In this document: one piece after another, positions 58,101 to 64,000 of the stretch | Layout of the letters: every line of letters begins with the position of its first letter | Numbering within the stretch: the first letter of the stretch is position 1 | NCBI GenBank assembly: GCA_029962745.1 | Contig: CM057157.1 | Location: 8,978,632-9,042,631, forward strand | Source: Echinometra lucunter | Taxonomy: Eukaryota > Echinodermata > Echinoidea > Camarodonta > Echinometridae | Direction of reading: 5' to 3' | Length of the DNA: 64,000 nt | Notes under the pieces: generated by a model | What the model was told of the DNA's origin: nothing | The model's input: only the letters and a program-made list of their open reading frames with translations | Databases searched by the model: none | Position numbers and translations under genes: made by a program

Positions 58101-61100
58101 GATACCTATTGTGATATATTTGGTCACCTCTCCTACCTAATCTATTTGCTTTCAAAGACCATCCTGTATCTAAATATTATACGAGCGAGCGCAGCGAGCG
58201 AGGAAAAATATATTTACTCTTTTTTATGGTATAGAGGTGATAATTCTTCAACAAAATACATGATGGGCCCCAAAATATCTAAATTATATATTTGTTTATT
58301 TCACTTGGCAAATGTGTTTGCTTTACGAAAACATCCTGTATCTTAATATAATAGGAGCGAGCGCAGCGAGCGAGGAAAAATAGGCTCTCTTTCGTGTTAC
58401 CAGTGTTATTTCGTCGTCAAAATGCACAAGCAAATAAGCCGAATATGACTCTATTTGGGCACCTTACTCATCTTTCTTTTTTTCTTTTTCCCTCTTTCCT
58501 CTTCCCTCTCCTCTCTCTCTCTCTCTCTCTCTCTTTTGCCGACAGCGATCGCGAATTTGCCGACAGGAATTTTTAGTGGGGGGGGGGGGGGGGGTGTCAC
58601 ACCCCCCCACACCCCCCCCTCTAGCGACGCCCGTGGGTTCAGTACCACATTTACTACTTCAAAATAAATCTAGATTATTTCATACAACAATGAGCAAGAT
58701 GAGCATGAGTATGTAAAATATCCACACTATATTTACATCTAGGCATTGCACAGTTATAACAAAAATATGTTAACAAATTGAAAGAAAGCGGGTGTAAGCT
58801 TAAAGAAGATCGGTATTTTCACATCTAAACTTCATTAAGTATACACAGATGTTAGATGGTAGATAGCTAGTAAACGATGGTTGTTTGCGCTATAGGCAGG
58901 TAATTTTGTACTGAATACAAATGTCAACTTCACGTTAACTTTTGACTAATTGCTACTCAGATGTAAGTGATTCGGGGAGCGTTTCATCAACATTTGTTGT
59001 CTGACAAGTTGTCAGATCTGACATCTTTCCTTGAATCTGATTGGCTGAGAAGTATCGTTACTATGACAACTGTCGGATAAAACAGACTTTGTCGGATAAA
59101 ACTTCCAACAAGTCCTTTCATGAAACGCTCCCCAGATGTTATCTCTGTCCGGTCATACACTGGCTATATGTTGTCACTTTATCAGCCTGATATTAACCTA
59201 GTTCAACTTGACTTTCATTCAAGAAGTCCAATGCCGGGTCCTCATAAATATCAAGTAATTTGTTGTACTACACGAGAATTTTGTTACAAAGCATGTTGTG
59301 CACTTCTTCATACTATTGTGCACAATTTACCCCATTGCAAGGAGAATTTCGTTAAAACTATAAAAAAAAAAGATTATGTATATTATATTTCTAATTACAT
59401 AATTATAGGAGAATTTTGTAACAAACTAAAAAAAAGCATACCTTTTCATACTATATTTTTAATTACATCATAACAAGGATAACTTTGTTACGAAGTAGGC
59501 TGGGTACTTTTTCATAATACTCAAATAAATTCTTATCCATTACTATAACACCTTTATTTTAAACTTAAAGCATATAACATTATCATTCTCTTAATCAGTT
59601 AATAAAGAGTATAGTTGGATACGTGATTCATATAAACTCCGATGTTTTCATCTCCATGAATGCTTGTGTAATATGAGAATGTACATATGCTTTATGTCAA
59701 CGAAAATATAAATCTAATAATACGTATAAAGAAAAACGTAAACAAATAATAATTCAGGCGATTTAGGTTGGAAGTTATGTTTGGATGATTGAACATGTAA
59801 GTGGACATTTTCAAATCGACGTGAAAAGATATTGGCAGAAAACGAGTTGGCCTTTTTGCATTTGGCCTTGAATGAAAACATTTAAAGTAGACTAGTCACT
59901 GAGAGAATTTTATGCAAATTAAACCTCTTCTTTTGATCTCTTCTTGTTCTTTTACGGCACAAAAATGGATTTGATCTAAAAAAAAAAAAAAAGAAAGAGA
60001 AAAGCATATGTTTATATACGACCGTATTTTACAAGAGATGTCTTAATATCCAACATGGTGAATTTCACCAACAAAAAAAGAGGTTAAATTTACTTTGATA
60101 TATTCTATAGAATTTTCAAGGAAGTATTTTGCAGCTTCTAATGTCTCATTGCATTTGAAGATATATTATTTTTAGACCAGTTGATTCATTAATGTTATAG
60201 CATTCTGAAATGCAGCCCAGTGTCCCTTTCGGAACACGAATATTGGGATTTTCTTTGAACTGCTTTTGATTTCGTCATATTGAAAAGAATAAGGCCACAC
60301 GTTTTTTTTAACATCTGGTTATGGTTGAGACCCAGTAAAATAAAGGACGACAATTTGTGTTACATGAGATTAATGATTTTCATGGAGTAATATTTCTAAA
60401 TTTGACATTTCAGGGGCCAGGAATTTTACTTTGAAATTACTTCTCTCAACTACATGCATTTTTTTCCCTATCATAACTCGAATGCATGAGCTTGTGTATT
60501 GGCGCGTATAGGGTGGAATTTGATCGCCAACCGAGTAGTAGTAGTAAAGGGCTGGTCAACCATAACTAAATTCATAAAGATAAATCGTTCTCAAATCGTT
60601 CCCTTTCCTTTGTATTCATTAAAATAGTTGAAGGTTAGACCTCACATGATTTTTGTAACAAATGAGCCTTTCTCGGCAAGTTTACCGTCTTTGTTGTTTG
60701 TCTGTTTTGTTTATTTTATTTCCTGTAGGAAAATCTCACCTTGACATTAAGTGAAGCGATAATAATTGTACTACCCTTCTGTATAAAACGTCACTTCAAA
60801 AAAGTAAAACAGGCACTACCCATAGTGTTAGATAGAACCAATGATGTTATTGTGGTCAAATCGTTTTACCATTTTAGCGTTATCGTTATTAAATCATTTT
60901 TGCTTGGTAATTTACTTTCGCCCATAACCACTCTGCGGATTTAAGTGCATCTAATCACCATTAAATTTAAGTTAAAAGTCCTATAATGCTTAAAATCAGA
61001 TTATATATGAAATGAAATGACACATACGATGTGAAAATTATATTCAGAGTTCCCCAATAACGTATGGTACACCACAATAACATGTCCAAATGGACTTGCC

Positions 61101-64000
61101 ACGTCGTTATAGTTATCTTTAAGGGCTATCAGCCCTTAAGTGTAAACGCATTTTCCTATCTCATTATTCACATTTCATTTCGCATTTTAGTTTCCAAAGA
61201 TAAATGCGGTATTCATTTCTCCTAATGGATAGCAAATTTGTTCTATTTATCGCAAAGATTTTCTTCCAATTAAATTGTCAATCAATGTCGGATTGGACCG
61301 CTATTTTTGGATGAGATCAAAGGGTATGTTTATGAATAATTAGTTTTCATAGTCGGGTACGCGAAGTACAAGTCAGTCTTTTTTATGTGGTCGTTAATTC
61401 CACGGATCCGTGTATTTATAAACTATTTTTCTTCTGTGAAATTCTTCTCTCTCTTATATTTCTTGTGCATCTTCTTCTGTACTACTTTTTTTTTTCTTTT
61501 TTCTTTTTATTACCCTTCTTCTTCTTCTACTACTTTTCTTCTCTTCTTCTCTTTCTGCTCCTTCTTCTTCTTCTTCTTCTTCTTCTTCTTCTTCTTCTTC
61601 TCCTTCTCCTTCTTCTCCTTCTTCTCCTTCTTCTTCTCCTCCTCCTCCTCCTTCTTCCTATTCTCTTCTTTTCTTACTTGCACTTTTACCACAACTACTA
61701 CAGTAACTGCCACAACTACTTTCTCCTCAATCTCTTCGATTATCATGATTATGATCATGATAATGAATCCGCTTTGCATCCTTTGTACAAATTGTAACCA
61801 TACTTGCCTATTTCCTGTCAAATTAGAACTTCATTTTTCCTGCCTTTCCTGTAATGTAACGAATCCCGACTTGAAGTACGATACATTTCATATTATACCT
61901 GTAATCTCATCATGAAATCTTCTTGTTTGACACTTCATCTCAAATTATAAGAATATAATTTCAAACCGATATTCATCTCGAATTATAAGATTATAATTTC
62001 GAACCGATCATCATCTCGAATGATAAGAATATAATTTCAAACCGATCGATTCAGTCTATTGGCACTATTCAAGACATGGAAGCTATTTTCTTAATTAAGC
62101 GAGCGCACCAAACGGAAGGAGAAAGACCGAAGAGATTTTTTTTTTTCAAAGAGCAGTTCAAAACCTGATCAAGGTGGTACCTTGTACGTACAGCCAAACC
62201 AATAATTTGCCCTTTTTATATGGACCATTTCTCCTTAAAAGGCAAGGGAAAGGTGTATTTACATTAATAATCAAACTCAAATAAAACTCCATATCACGTT
62301 GCCCCAATGAACTTGCCAAATGGGGCCGCCTATTCGTGTAATTACTTTGTCTTCGCTGGTTTTTTTTGTGGTCCGATGTAAAAAAGAGACCACACAAACA
62401 ATATCGCAATAGTCCCATTCAATATCTACAGGGTATCTACTACAGGACGAGAATGAATATAACTTTTTCACACTCTGTTGTGAGTCTTGTGGCCATTATT
62501 TACTCAGAGCAGTTTTCTCCTGGCGATGCTGAAAACCCTTTGTTCTTTTCTCATGGACTATGAAATAGACGTTAGGAAGGTTTGACGAAGTGTTGCACAC
62601 GCAGAGATCTCCCAAAATGCAATTGATATTGTAATAGCAAAGTTACGTAGACATCTAAAGTATGATGGGCAAGTTCTTATAGAGAAATCCATGAGAATGT
62701 AAAATACACTTTGAAGTTCTAATGCGGTATTTAGAACGTTGCTTATAAAGAAAGTTATAATTTTACAGTAAGACGCCTTGCAATAATGACATACAAAAAA
62801 TAAAAGGTTTCTCGATATATGTATATTTTATGGTCTTTAAAACGTTCTCGATGAAATTGACAACTATTTTGTAGATGTTTATAGAAAGGCGGTCCATTCA
62901 TTCTCCATTTCAGCAGCAGTTTCACTTTAATTTAATCTCATGTGGTTCTATATTCCTGGCCTTATATCTATCTTCATGTTACTCGTGTTACATGAAGGTT
63001 TTTAAAAACTATACCTCGTTCATATCCATAAATATGTAGATTGGGGCGGAAGGAGAATGCGCCTCCAGTGTTACTTCAGTGAAACCCGTCCCAGCTAATC
63101 AATGAAGCGCCTAGGTCATGTAGGTATTAATATACGACAGTTAGATTGGAGCATCACATCTCAGTTTTACAATGTTTTAACACAACACGTAGAGGCGGCT
63201 TTTAGCTAATGAGAATAGTTTATGGATCCAGATAATAGCATACTGCTGCATGGTTATCATAACTGCACATCCCGGGGGGGGGGGGGGGGGTCAGTCAGGA
63301 GGGCAGTACTCTGATGATAATGGCATAGGCTTATTCAACATCCACTCTGCTTTTATCTAGTTACCCCCCCCCCCCCCCACCCCGGCTTCGTACTGGACTC
63401 TGGAGTTTTGCTATGGCCTTTCACAGTAATGATGCATATATTATTAAAATGAAAACAAAGGGAGTTATCTCATTTACATGAATATAGCTTGCCGTTCACA
63501 TTAACTCTAAAATAGGTGGGAAATTTATCAATGTAAAAGTAGGTATCCTTGTCAAACATTCGTTATTGTCTTCCCAAAGATATTTTGTACCCGCCCGACG
63601 AAGGATCAAGTGGCAGAGGTTACCTTCGCATCCCATTCGCTACAATAAGCAAAGACATTAATTTGCATTCGCCGCTCCCACGCCAGGTGTAGGAAAAGGG
63701 TACCTAGTAGTGAGACAGGAATTGTGTAGACGTTCAAAGTGCCCTTTTACATGATAAATTCTAGGGCCCAATAATTACATCCCCTATGAATGTAATCACT
63801 ATTGATACAGTATGGACTGTCCATACCGTATAGTGATTTCACTTATAAGGGATGCAAATCGCAAGAAGGAAAAGAGGTTTGTGATCGGTTTTGTTTGTAT
63901 TTCTATAAACTTGCATTTTTCGATTTGCCTTTAAATTAATTTTGTTCTATATTCTCTTTACCTCTACAGCTCAGGTAGTGTTCTGTGCCATAGCAGGCTA
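33794..64000 (+). CDS. SLC16 / monocarboxylate-transporter-like gene, whole model (partial at 3' end)
   Basis: Five exons on the plus strand: 33794-34049, 48829-49014, 50234-50961, 51384-51588, and one starting near 63970 cut by the window edge. Junction phases are 1, 1, 0 and 1 and all agree. The product is a multi-pass plasma-membrane carrier of the major facilitator superfamily. The first SLC16 signature (DGGWGWMV) opens TM1; the second (HYFDSKIGTATGLAMSGTG) is in TM5. DRYGHRPV matches the TM2-TM3 loop of the family. Substrate cannot be assigned; monocarboxylates, thyroid hormone, aromatic amino acids and creatine are all carried by family members. Oddities are a missing 5-10 residue segment between exons 1 and 2, a 14.8 kb first intron full of transposons, and decayed exon copies in introns. 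Confidence 0.85.
34396..34450 (+). repeat. CT dinucleotide microsatellite
   Basis: About 27 near-perfect CT units in the first intron of the transporter gene. Confidence 0.95.
34644..35130. mobile_element. Palindromic element with internal tandem repeats, carrying a nested MITE
   Basis: The outer arm TATGGTGGTCCT (34644-34655) continues after the nested MITE as GAAGTACGCTCGACAACAGG (34817-34836). The right arm mirrors the whole: CCTGTTGTCGAGCGTACTTC to CAGGGCCACCATA (ending 35130). The centre holds several GCGCCACGGGTC units in direct and inverted orientation with GAATTTCGC. GC content is well above the surroundings. Non-coding. Confidence 0.75.
34656..34815. mobile_element. MITE family B, copy 1 (nested)
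   Basis: 160 bp. The ends GGGGGGCGTTTCATCAAC and CATGAAACGCTCCCC are inverted repeats; the interior includes TGTCAGATCTGACATCTTTC. It is close to identical in layout and length to 58974-59133. It sits between two parts of the left arm of the palindrome 34644-35130, so it inserted later. The target duplication is short or ambiguous. Confidence 0.85.
35131..36828. other. Intron sequence of the transporter gene, nothing recognised
   Basis: AT-rich. A G-run near 35980, a C-run near 36385, and a short GC-rich segment at 36580-36700 (beginning CAGGGGGCGGACTGG, a possible truncated hAT-like end without a matching partner). No exon seen. Confidence 0.45.
36829..37075 (+). repeat. 15 bp minisatellite, ATGTCAGAGGTAAAA units
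   Basis: About 16 tandem copies, mostly 15 bp, varying at GGTA/GGAA/GTTA. The same unit in inverse orientation forms the array at 38735-38949. The open frames with KMSEV repeats are by-products of the 15 bp period. Confidence 0.95.
38070..38622. mobile_element. Palindrome-ended element with G/C runs and 8 bp target duplication
   Basis: Flanked by GTATAGAC on both sides (38062-38069 and 38623-38630). Ends are CCCGGGGGGGGGG and CCCCCCCCCGGGG. Subterminal arms GTGGTAGGTATGTGCCGCGG and CCGCGGCACATACCCACCAC are near-inverse. The interior carries repeated TTTGGAACGG motifs. Non-coding. Confidence 0.75.
38735..38949 (-). repeat. 15 bp minisatellite in inverse orientation
   Basis: About 13-14 copies of TTTTTACCTCTGACA, the reverse complement of the array at 36829-37075. 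The inner margins also share inverted similarity (AAAATGCC near 37073 and GGCATTTT near 38780). Confidence 0.95.
38984..39322. mobile_element. MITE with CCGGGGGTGTTTCAYAAAG ends
   Basis: The left end is a G-run followed by GTGTTTCACAAAGTTGTTCG; the right end is AGCTTTATGAAACACCCCCG. Internal arms include ACTTTACGAACGACTTGAAT and its near-inverse. About 339 bp, non-coding; the ends recall MITE family B (GTTTCAT). Confidence 0.8.
39323..40789. other. Intron sequence, nothing recognised
   Basis: AT-rich sequence between a MITE and a tandem array, with no exon signal seen. Confidence 0.5.
40790..41780 (+). repeat. Degenerate tandem repeat, three long units
   Basis: GATAACAGAAATCTGTTGTG recurs at 40790, 41252 and 41600. 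Each is followed by a related block with GAGATCGATGG, GATGCAAGCGATGT and, further on, a TTATCAAAGC...GTCATCTTATA segment. Unit lengths are about 350-460 bp. Non-coding. Confidence 0.8.
42235..44575 (+). repeat. 160-200 bp tandem repeat, interrupted by a hAT-like element
   Basis: AAGAAGGAAAGACGATCAAG-type starts occur at about 42254, 42417, 42600 and 42800. Each is followed by AAGGCTTCAAATAATTTC, ACTCGCCCTTACACA and CTCGACCC...GTTGTCGTTA. The fourth unit is cut by the insertion 42833-44419 and resumes at 44420 with CTTCAAATAATTTCTGC. Confidence 0.85.
42833..44419. mobile_element. hAT-like non-autonomous transposon with 8 bp target duplication
   Basis: Flanked by GCTTCAAA on both sides (42825-42832 and 44420-44427). 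Ends CAGGGGCGTAACAG and CTGTTACGCCACTG are 14 bp inverted repeats with the CAG...GGCG form usual for hAT elements. Inside are G-runs, two units with GCGAGCGAAGCGAGCGAGC (43051, 43140), several GTAGCTAGGATTTCATTTTA units, and a CT-rich stretch (44085-44330). Long open frames here are low-complexity artefacts; no transposase is seen. Confidence 0.9.
45004..45245. mobile_element. MITE with TACACTCTAAAGAAAAAAG ends
   Basis: The left end TACACTCTAAAGAAAAAAGA and right end CTTTTTTTAGAGTGTA are inverted repeats. The interior is built of TTGGTCAAAATGACCAA-type palindromes in both orientations around a 14-base G-run. A TA target duplication is possible. Non-coding. Confidence 0.8.
46080..46330 (+). 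mobile_element. tRNA-derived SINE, copy 1
   Basis: A head of about 75 bp starts GGTATGGTGGCTCAATTGAT, with an A box (TGGCTCAATTGATAGAGCG) and a B box (GGGTTCGATCC). The acceptor-like ends GGTATGG and TCATACC pair. The anticodon arm is distorted (8-base loop), so it is not a functional tRNA. An unrelated body follows and ends in TTA-type repeats at 46303-46328. Confidence 0.8.
46331..47747. other. Intron sequence, nothing recognised
   Basis: AT-rich. A C-run at about 47083-47105. No exon or transposon ends seen. Confidence 0.5.
47748..47836 (+). repeat. ATT then ATC microsatellite
   Basis: About 18 ATT units followed by about 9 ATC units, directly before MITE family A copy 2. Confidence 0.95.
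47839..48091. mobile_element. MITE family A, copy 2
   Basis: Similar over its length to 16657-16905: CTAAAAAATATTGCGTAAAA at the left, GAGGGTAATTATG, GGGCATTTC, and GTGCTGGTTAAATTTTTCCC near the right. Inserted beside a trinucleotide microsatellite. Confidence 0.8.
48200..48440 (+). repeat. GAT-rich trinucleotide repeat
   Basis: Degenerate GATGAT/GACGAT repeats. A second similar block (ATG/GTG) occurs at 48645-48725. Non-coding. Confidence 0.8.
48513..48650 (+). pseudogene. Decayed duplicate of transporter exon 2
   Basis: From 48566 the sequence reads TIPYAGLLANKHCHRPVIF against TNPYAGLLADRYGHRPVIF in the true exon 2, then diverges and meets TGA near 48647. Its upstream part (CCGGTTCTCGGGTCGCTCAT) resembles CCGTTCCAGGATCTCTCAT of exon 2 but is separated by an ATA microsatellite insertion. 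It lies about 300 bases 5' of the true exon in the same orientation: a local tandem duplication, now disabled. Confidence 0.8.
48829..49014 (+). CDS. MCT-like exon 2: TM2-TM4
   Basis: Sixty-two codons: VPGSLIFMTMVVTNPYAGLL, ADRYGHRPVIFVGGVLS, SLAILASSFATNF and LTIMYGLIGG. The RYGHRPV loop between TM2 and TM3 is characteristic of the transporter superfamily. Acceptor CCCTCTCAG, donor GTCAGT, phase 1 at both ends. Joined directly to exon 1 it reads KAIT-A-VPGS. The conserved W-(I/V)-G/S-S segment before TM2 is missing, so a short intervening exon is suspected. Confidence 0.9.
49015..50233. other. Transporter intron 2, nothing recognised
   Basis: AT-rich intron of 1.2 kb. No repeats of note. 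Confidence 0.6.
50234..50961 (+). CDS. MCT-like exon 3: TM4-TM6, central loop and TM7
   Basis: Largest exon, 728 nt. It starts GIGFGLSHMPAVVMLSHYFD, continues with GTATGLAMSGTGLGTIFMS (second family signature) and VDQFGWRGTMMVLSAI, and holds a charged cytosolic loop of about 130 residues rich in K and E. It ends with TM7, LWKNPMYLSFLMGINLTFFG. The loop is long, as usual for SLC16 members. Acceptor TTTCTTTCCAG, donor GTAAGG at 50962, phase 0 out. Confidence 0.92.
51384..51588 (+). CDS. MCT-like exon 4: TM8-TM9
   Basis: Sixty-eight codons: AKRALEYGIHDIHSSLLVAV, LGLSQAGGRFFSGPLVDR and LYQSMAALCGISIIVSIYLK. GGRFFSGPLVD fits the conserved TM8 loop (G-R-x-x-x-G-x-x-x-D). Acceptor TTGTACAG, donor GTACGT at 51589, one base left, which fits the exon at 63970. 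Confidence 0.9.
51693..51877 (+). mobile_element. tRNA-derived SINE, copy 2 (different family)
   Basis: The head contains GTGTCGTGGCTCAGAGATAG (A box) and CTAGGGTTCGAAACC (B box), followed by a body of about 110 bp ending near AATCATTCATTATCACCC. The head and body differ from the SINE at 46080. Confidence 0.7.
52080..52640 (+). repeat. Imperfect tandem duplication with two CA microsatellites
   Basis: Two blocks, each with a purine-rich AGGAGGAGAAG-type part, a CA repeat (52151-52183 and 52459-52481), and a closing GACGATAAARAWGGC...GGAATRTTTTGGGCC segment (52245 and 52585). Non-coding. Confidence 0.7.
53692..53745 (+). pseudogene. Orphan transporter-like exon fragment
   Basis: After AATTTCAG, 54 unusually GC-rich bases read QETVVMSDLLDVDDGLK and end at a donor-like GTAAAA. 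This resembles the SLC16 region after TM10, where P-V-x-x-x-D-L-L-G-V-x-x-L precedes an A-F-G motif. The phase does not fit exon 4, and the better continuation of exon 4 is at 63970. It may be a misplaced or decayed copy of a downstream exon. The preceding frame (53540-53600) has a weak reverse-transcriptase-like look, so a LINE origin is the alternative. Confidence 0.4.
53790..54715 (-). mobile_element. 5'-truncated LINE with C-terminal reverse transcriptase region
   Basis: An open frame of 261 codons (54673-53888) reads VSKWFKCNKLSLNIQKTHFI, FLGVIIDENLTWNDHI, LPYITYCNIVWANC and QKRALRICTGS. This is the thumb and C-terminal region of a CR1/Jockey-type non-LTR reverse transcriptase. Upstream it can be followed, with a frameshift, to a D-x-x-F-I-L segment near 54713, just after where the catalytic YADD would be; the catalytic part is gone. 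The frame is otherwise uninterrupted, suggesting a fairly young insertion. Its protein resembles the fragment at 8047-8733. Confidence 0.9.
54716..56807. other. Intron sequence, nothing recognised
   Basis: AT-rich sequence of the long transporter intron 4. G-run at about 55692, C-run at about 56062. No exon seen. Confidence 0.5.
56808..58635. mobile_element. hAT-like element filled with a satellite, 8 bp target duplication
   Basis: Flanked by GGTTCAGT on both sides (56800-56807 and 58636-58643). Ends CAGGGGCGTCGCTAGA and TCTAGCGACGCCCGTG are 16 bp inverted repeats of hAT type. The interior is about eight units of a roughly 163 bp satellite starting ATACGAGCGAGCGCAGCGAG, then a CT microsatellite (58511-58534) and G/C runs near the right end. 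No transposase is encoded. Confidence 0.9.
57025..58390 (+). repeat. 163 bp satellite with about 490 bp higher-order period
   Basis: GAGCGAGCGCAGCGAGCGAG or close variants occur near 57033, 57203, 57387, 57526, 57690, 57879, 58018, 58183 and 58352. Three successive variants (57050-57540) are repeated almost identically at 57541-58035, so the array grew by duplicating a three-unit block. Open frames across it (TSERSERGK) are repeat artefacts. Confidence 0.9.
58974..59133. mobile_element. MITE family B, copy 2
   Basis: 160 bp, ends GGGGAGCGTTTCATCAAC and CATGAAACGCTCCCC. Same length and over 90% similar by eye to 34656-34815. Non-coding. Confidence 0.9.
61500..61670 (+). repeat. TTC/CTC trinucleotide microsatellite
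   Basis: Long pyrimidine-only tract. The open frames of poly-F, poly-L or poly-S across it are not genes. Confidence 0.95.
61940..62048 (+). repeat. Three tandem 40 bp repeats
   Basis: Units contain TCATCTCRAATKATAAGA, then ATAATTTCRAACCGAT, three times with few differences. Confidence 0.85.
63970..64000 (+). CDS. MCT-like exon 5 (start only, cut by window edge)
   Basis: After a strong acceptor (TTTACCTCTACAG) the sequence reads, in the phase required by exon 4, AQVVFCAIAGY. This hydrophobic run fits TM10 of an SLC16 protein, directly after SIYLKSFS. Only 31 bases are visible, so the call rests on phase match, hydrophobicity and acceptor quality. Confidence 0.65.

Larger units (their letters stand above)
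59134..63969. other. Rest of transporter intron 4
   Basis: AT-rich. Holds a TTC microsatellite (61500-61670), three 40 bp repeats (61940-62048), and a G-run/C-run pair (63271-63384). No exon recognised before 63970. Confidence 0.5.

Noticed and set aside
57025..58390. Regular repeats that could suggest a CRISPR array
   Set aside because: Unit is about 163 bp with no unique spacers, lies inside a eukaryotic transposon, and no cas genes are present.
61385..61915. Open frame of 176 codons, poly-F and poly-S
   Set aside because: Spans a TTC microsatellite; no conserved features.

Overview
The window looks like animal nuclear DNA, most likely from a marine invertebrate deuterostome; an echinoderm is my best guess. 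The basis is AT-rich, intron-rich sequence with two multi-exon genes, very dense non-autonomous DNA transposons, tRNA-derived SINEs, 5'-truncated LINEs and microsatellites. There are no operons, bacterial-type genes or CRISPR arrays. Two runs of 500 N (12174-12673 and 28244-28743) are assembly gaps.

Minus strand, about 20.4 kb down to position 1: a modular secreted or surface protein gene. It starts with a signal-peptide exon (20312-20375). Three repeated modules follow, each made of one C-type lectin domain (CTLD, two exons) and one fibronectin type III domain (FN3, two exons). Nearly every junction is phase 1, so the exons are symmetric and can be shuffled. Module 1 ends at a donor that breaks the frame, next to a GTAG microsatellite and 1 kb from a gap, so one gene or two is unresolved. 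Module 3 runs up to the left edge and the gene probably continues beyond it. Its introns hold decayed extra copies of its own exons, some split by transposons.

20.4-33.8 kb: intergenic. It contains a foldback element, a degenerate satellite, and a 3.2 kb sequence present twice on either side of the second gap. The duplication ends exactly at the gap, which suggests two haplotypes placed in tandem by the assembler. A 514 bp palindrome with an AT core lies at 32.2-32.8 kb.

Plus strand, 33.8 kb to the right edge: an SLC16/monocarboxylate-transporter-like gene. Exons are at 33794-34049, 48829-49014, 50234-50961, 51384-51588, and one starting at about 63970 that runs off the window. Splice phases match throughout. 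A short segment normally present between the first two exons was not found. A decayed copy of exon 2 lies just upstream of it, and an orphan transporter-like exon fragment lies at 53.7 kb.

Mobile DNA makes up much of the rest: two hAT-like elements with 8 bp target duplications, a Mutator-like foldback element with a 9 bp duplication, a G/C-run-bounded palindromic element, at least eight MITE-type inverted repeats (two families with two copies each), three LINE 3' fragments, two SINEs, and tandem arrays carrying insertions. The two genes are on opposite strands, start to start, about 13.4 kb apart. Nothing in the sequence links them functionally. I found no convincing new biological system. 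The most distinctive feature is a conserved odd cysteine in each CTLD matched by a single conserved cysteine in each FN3.
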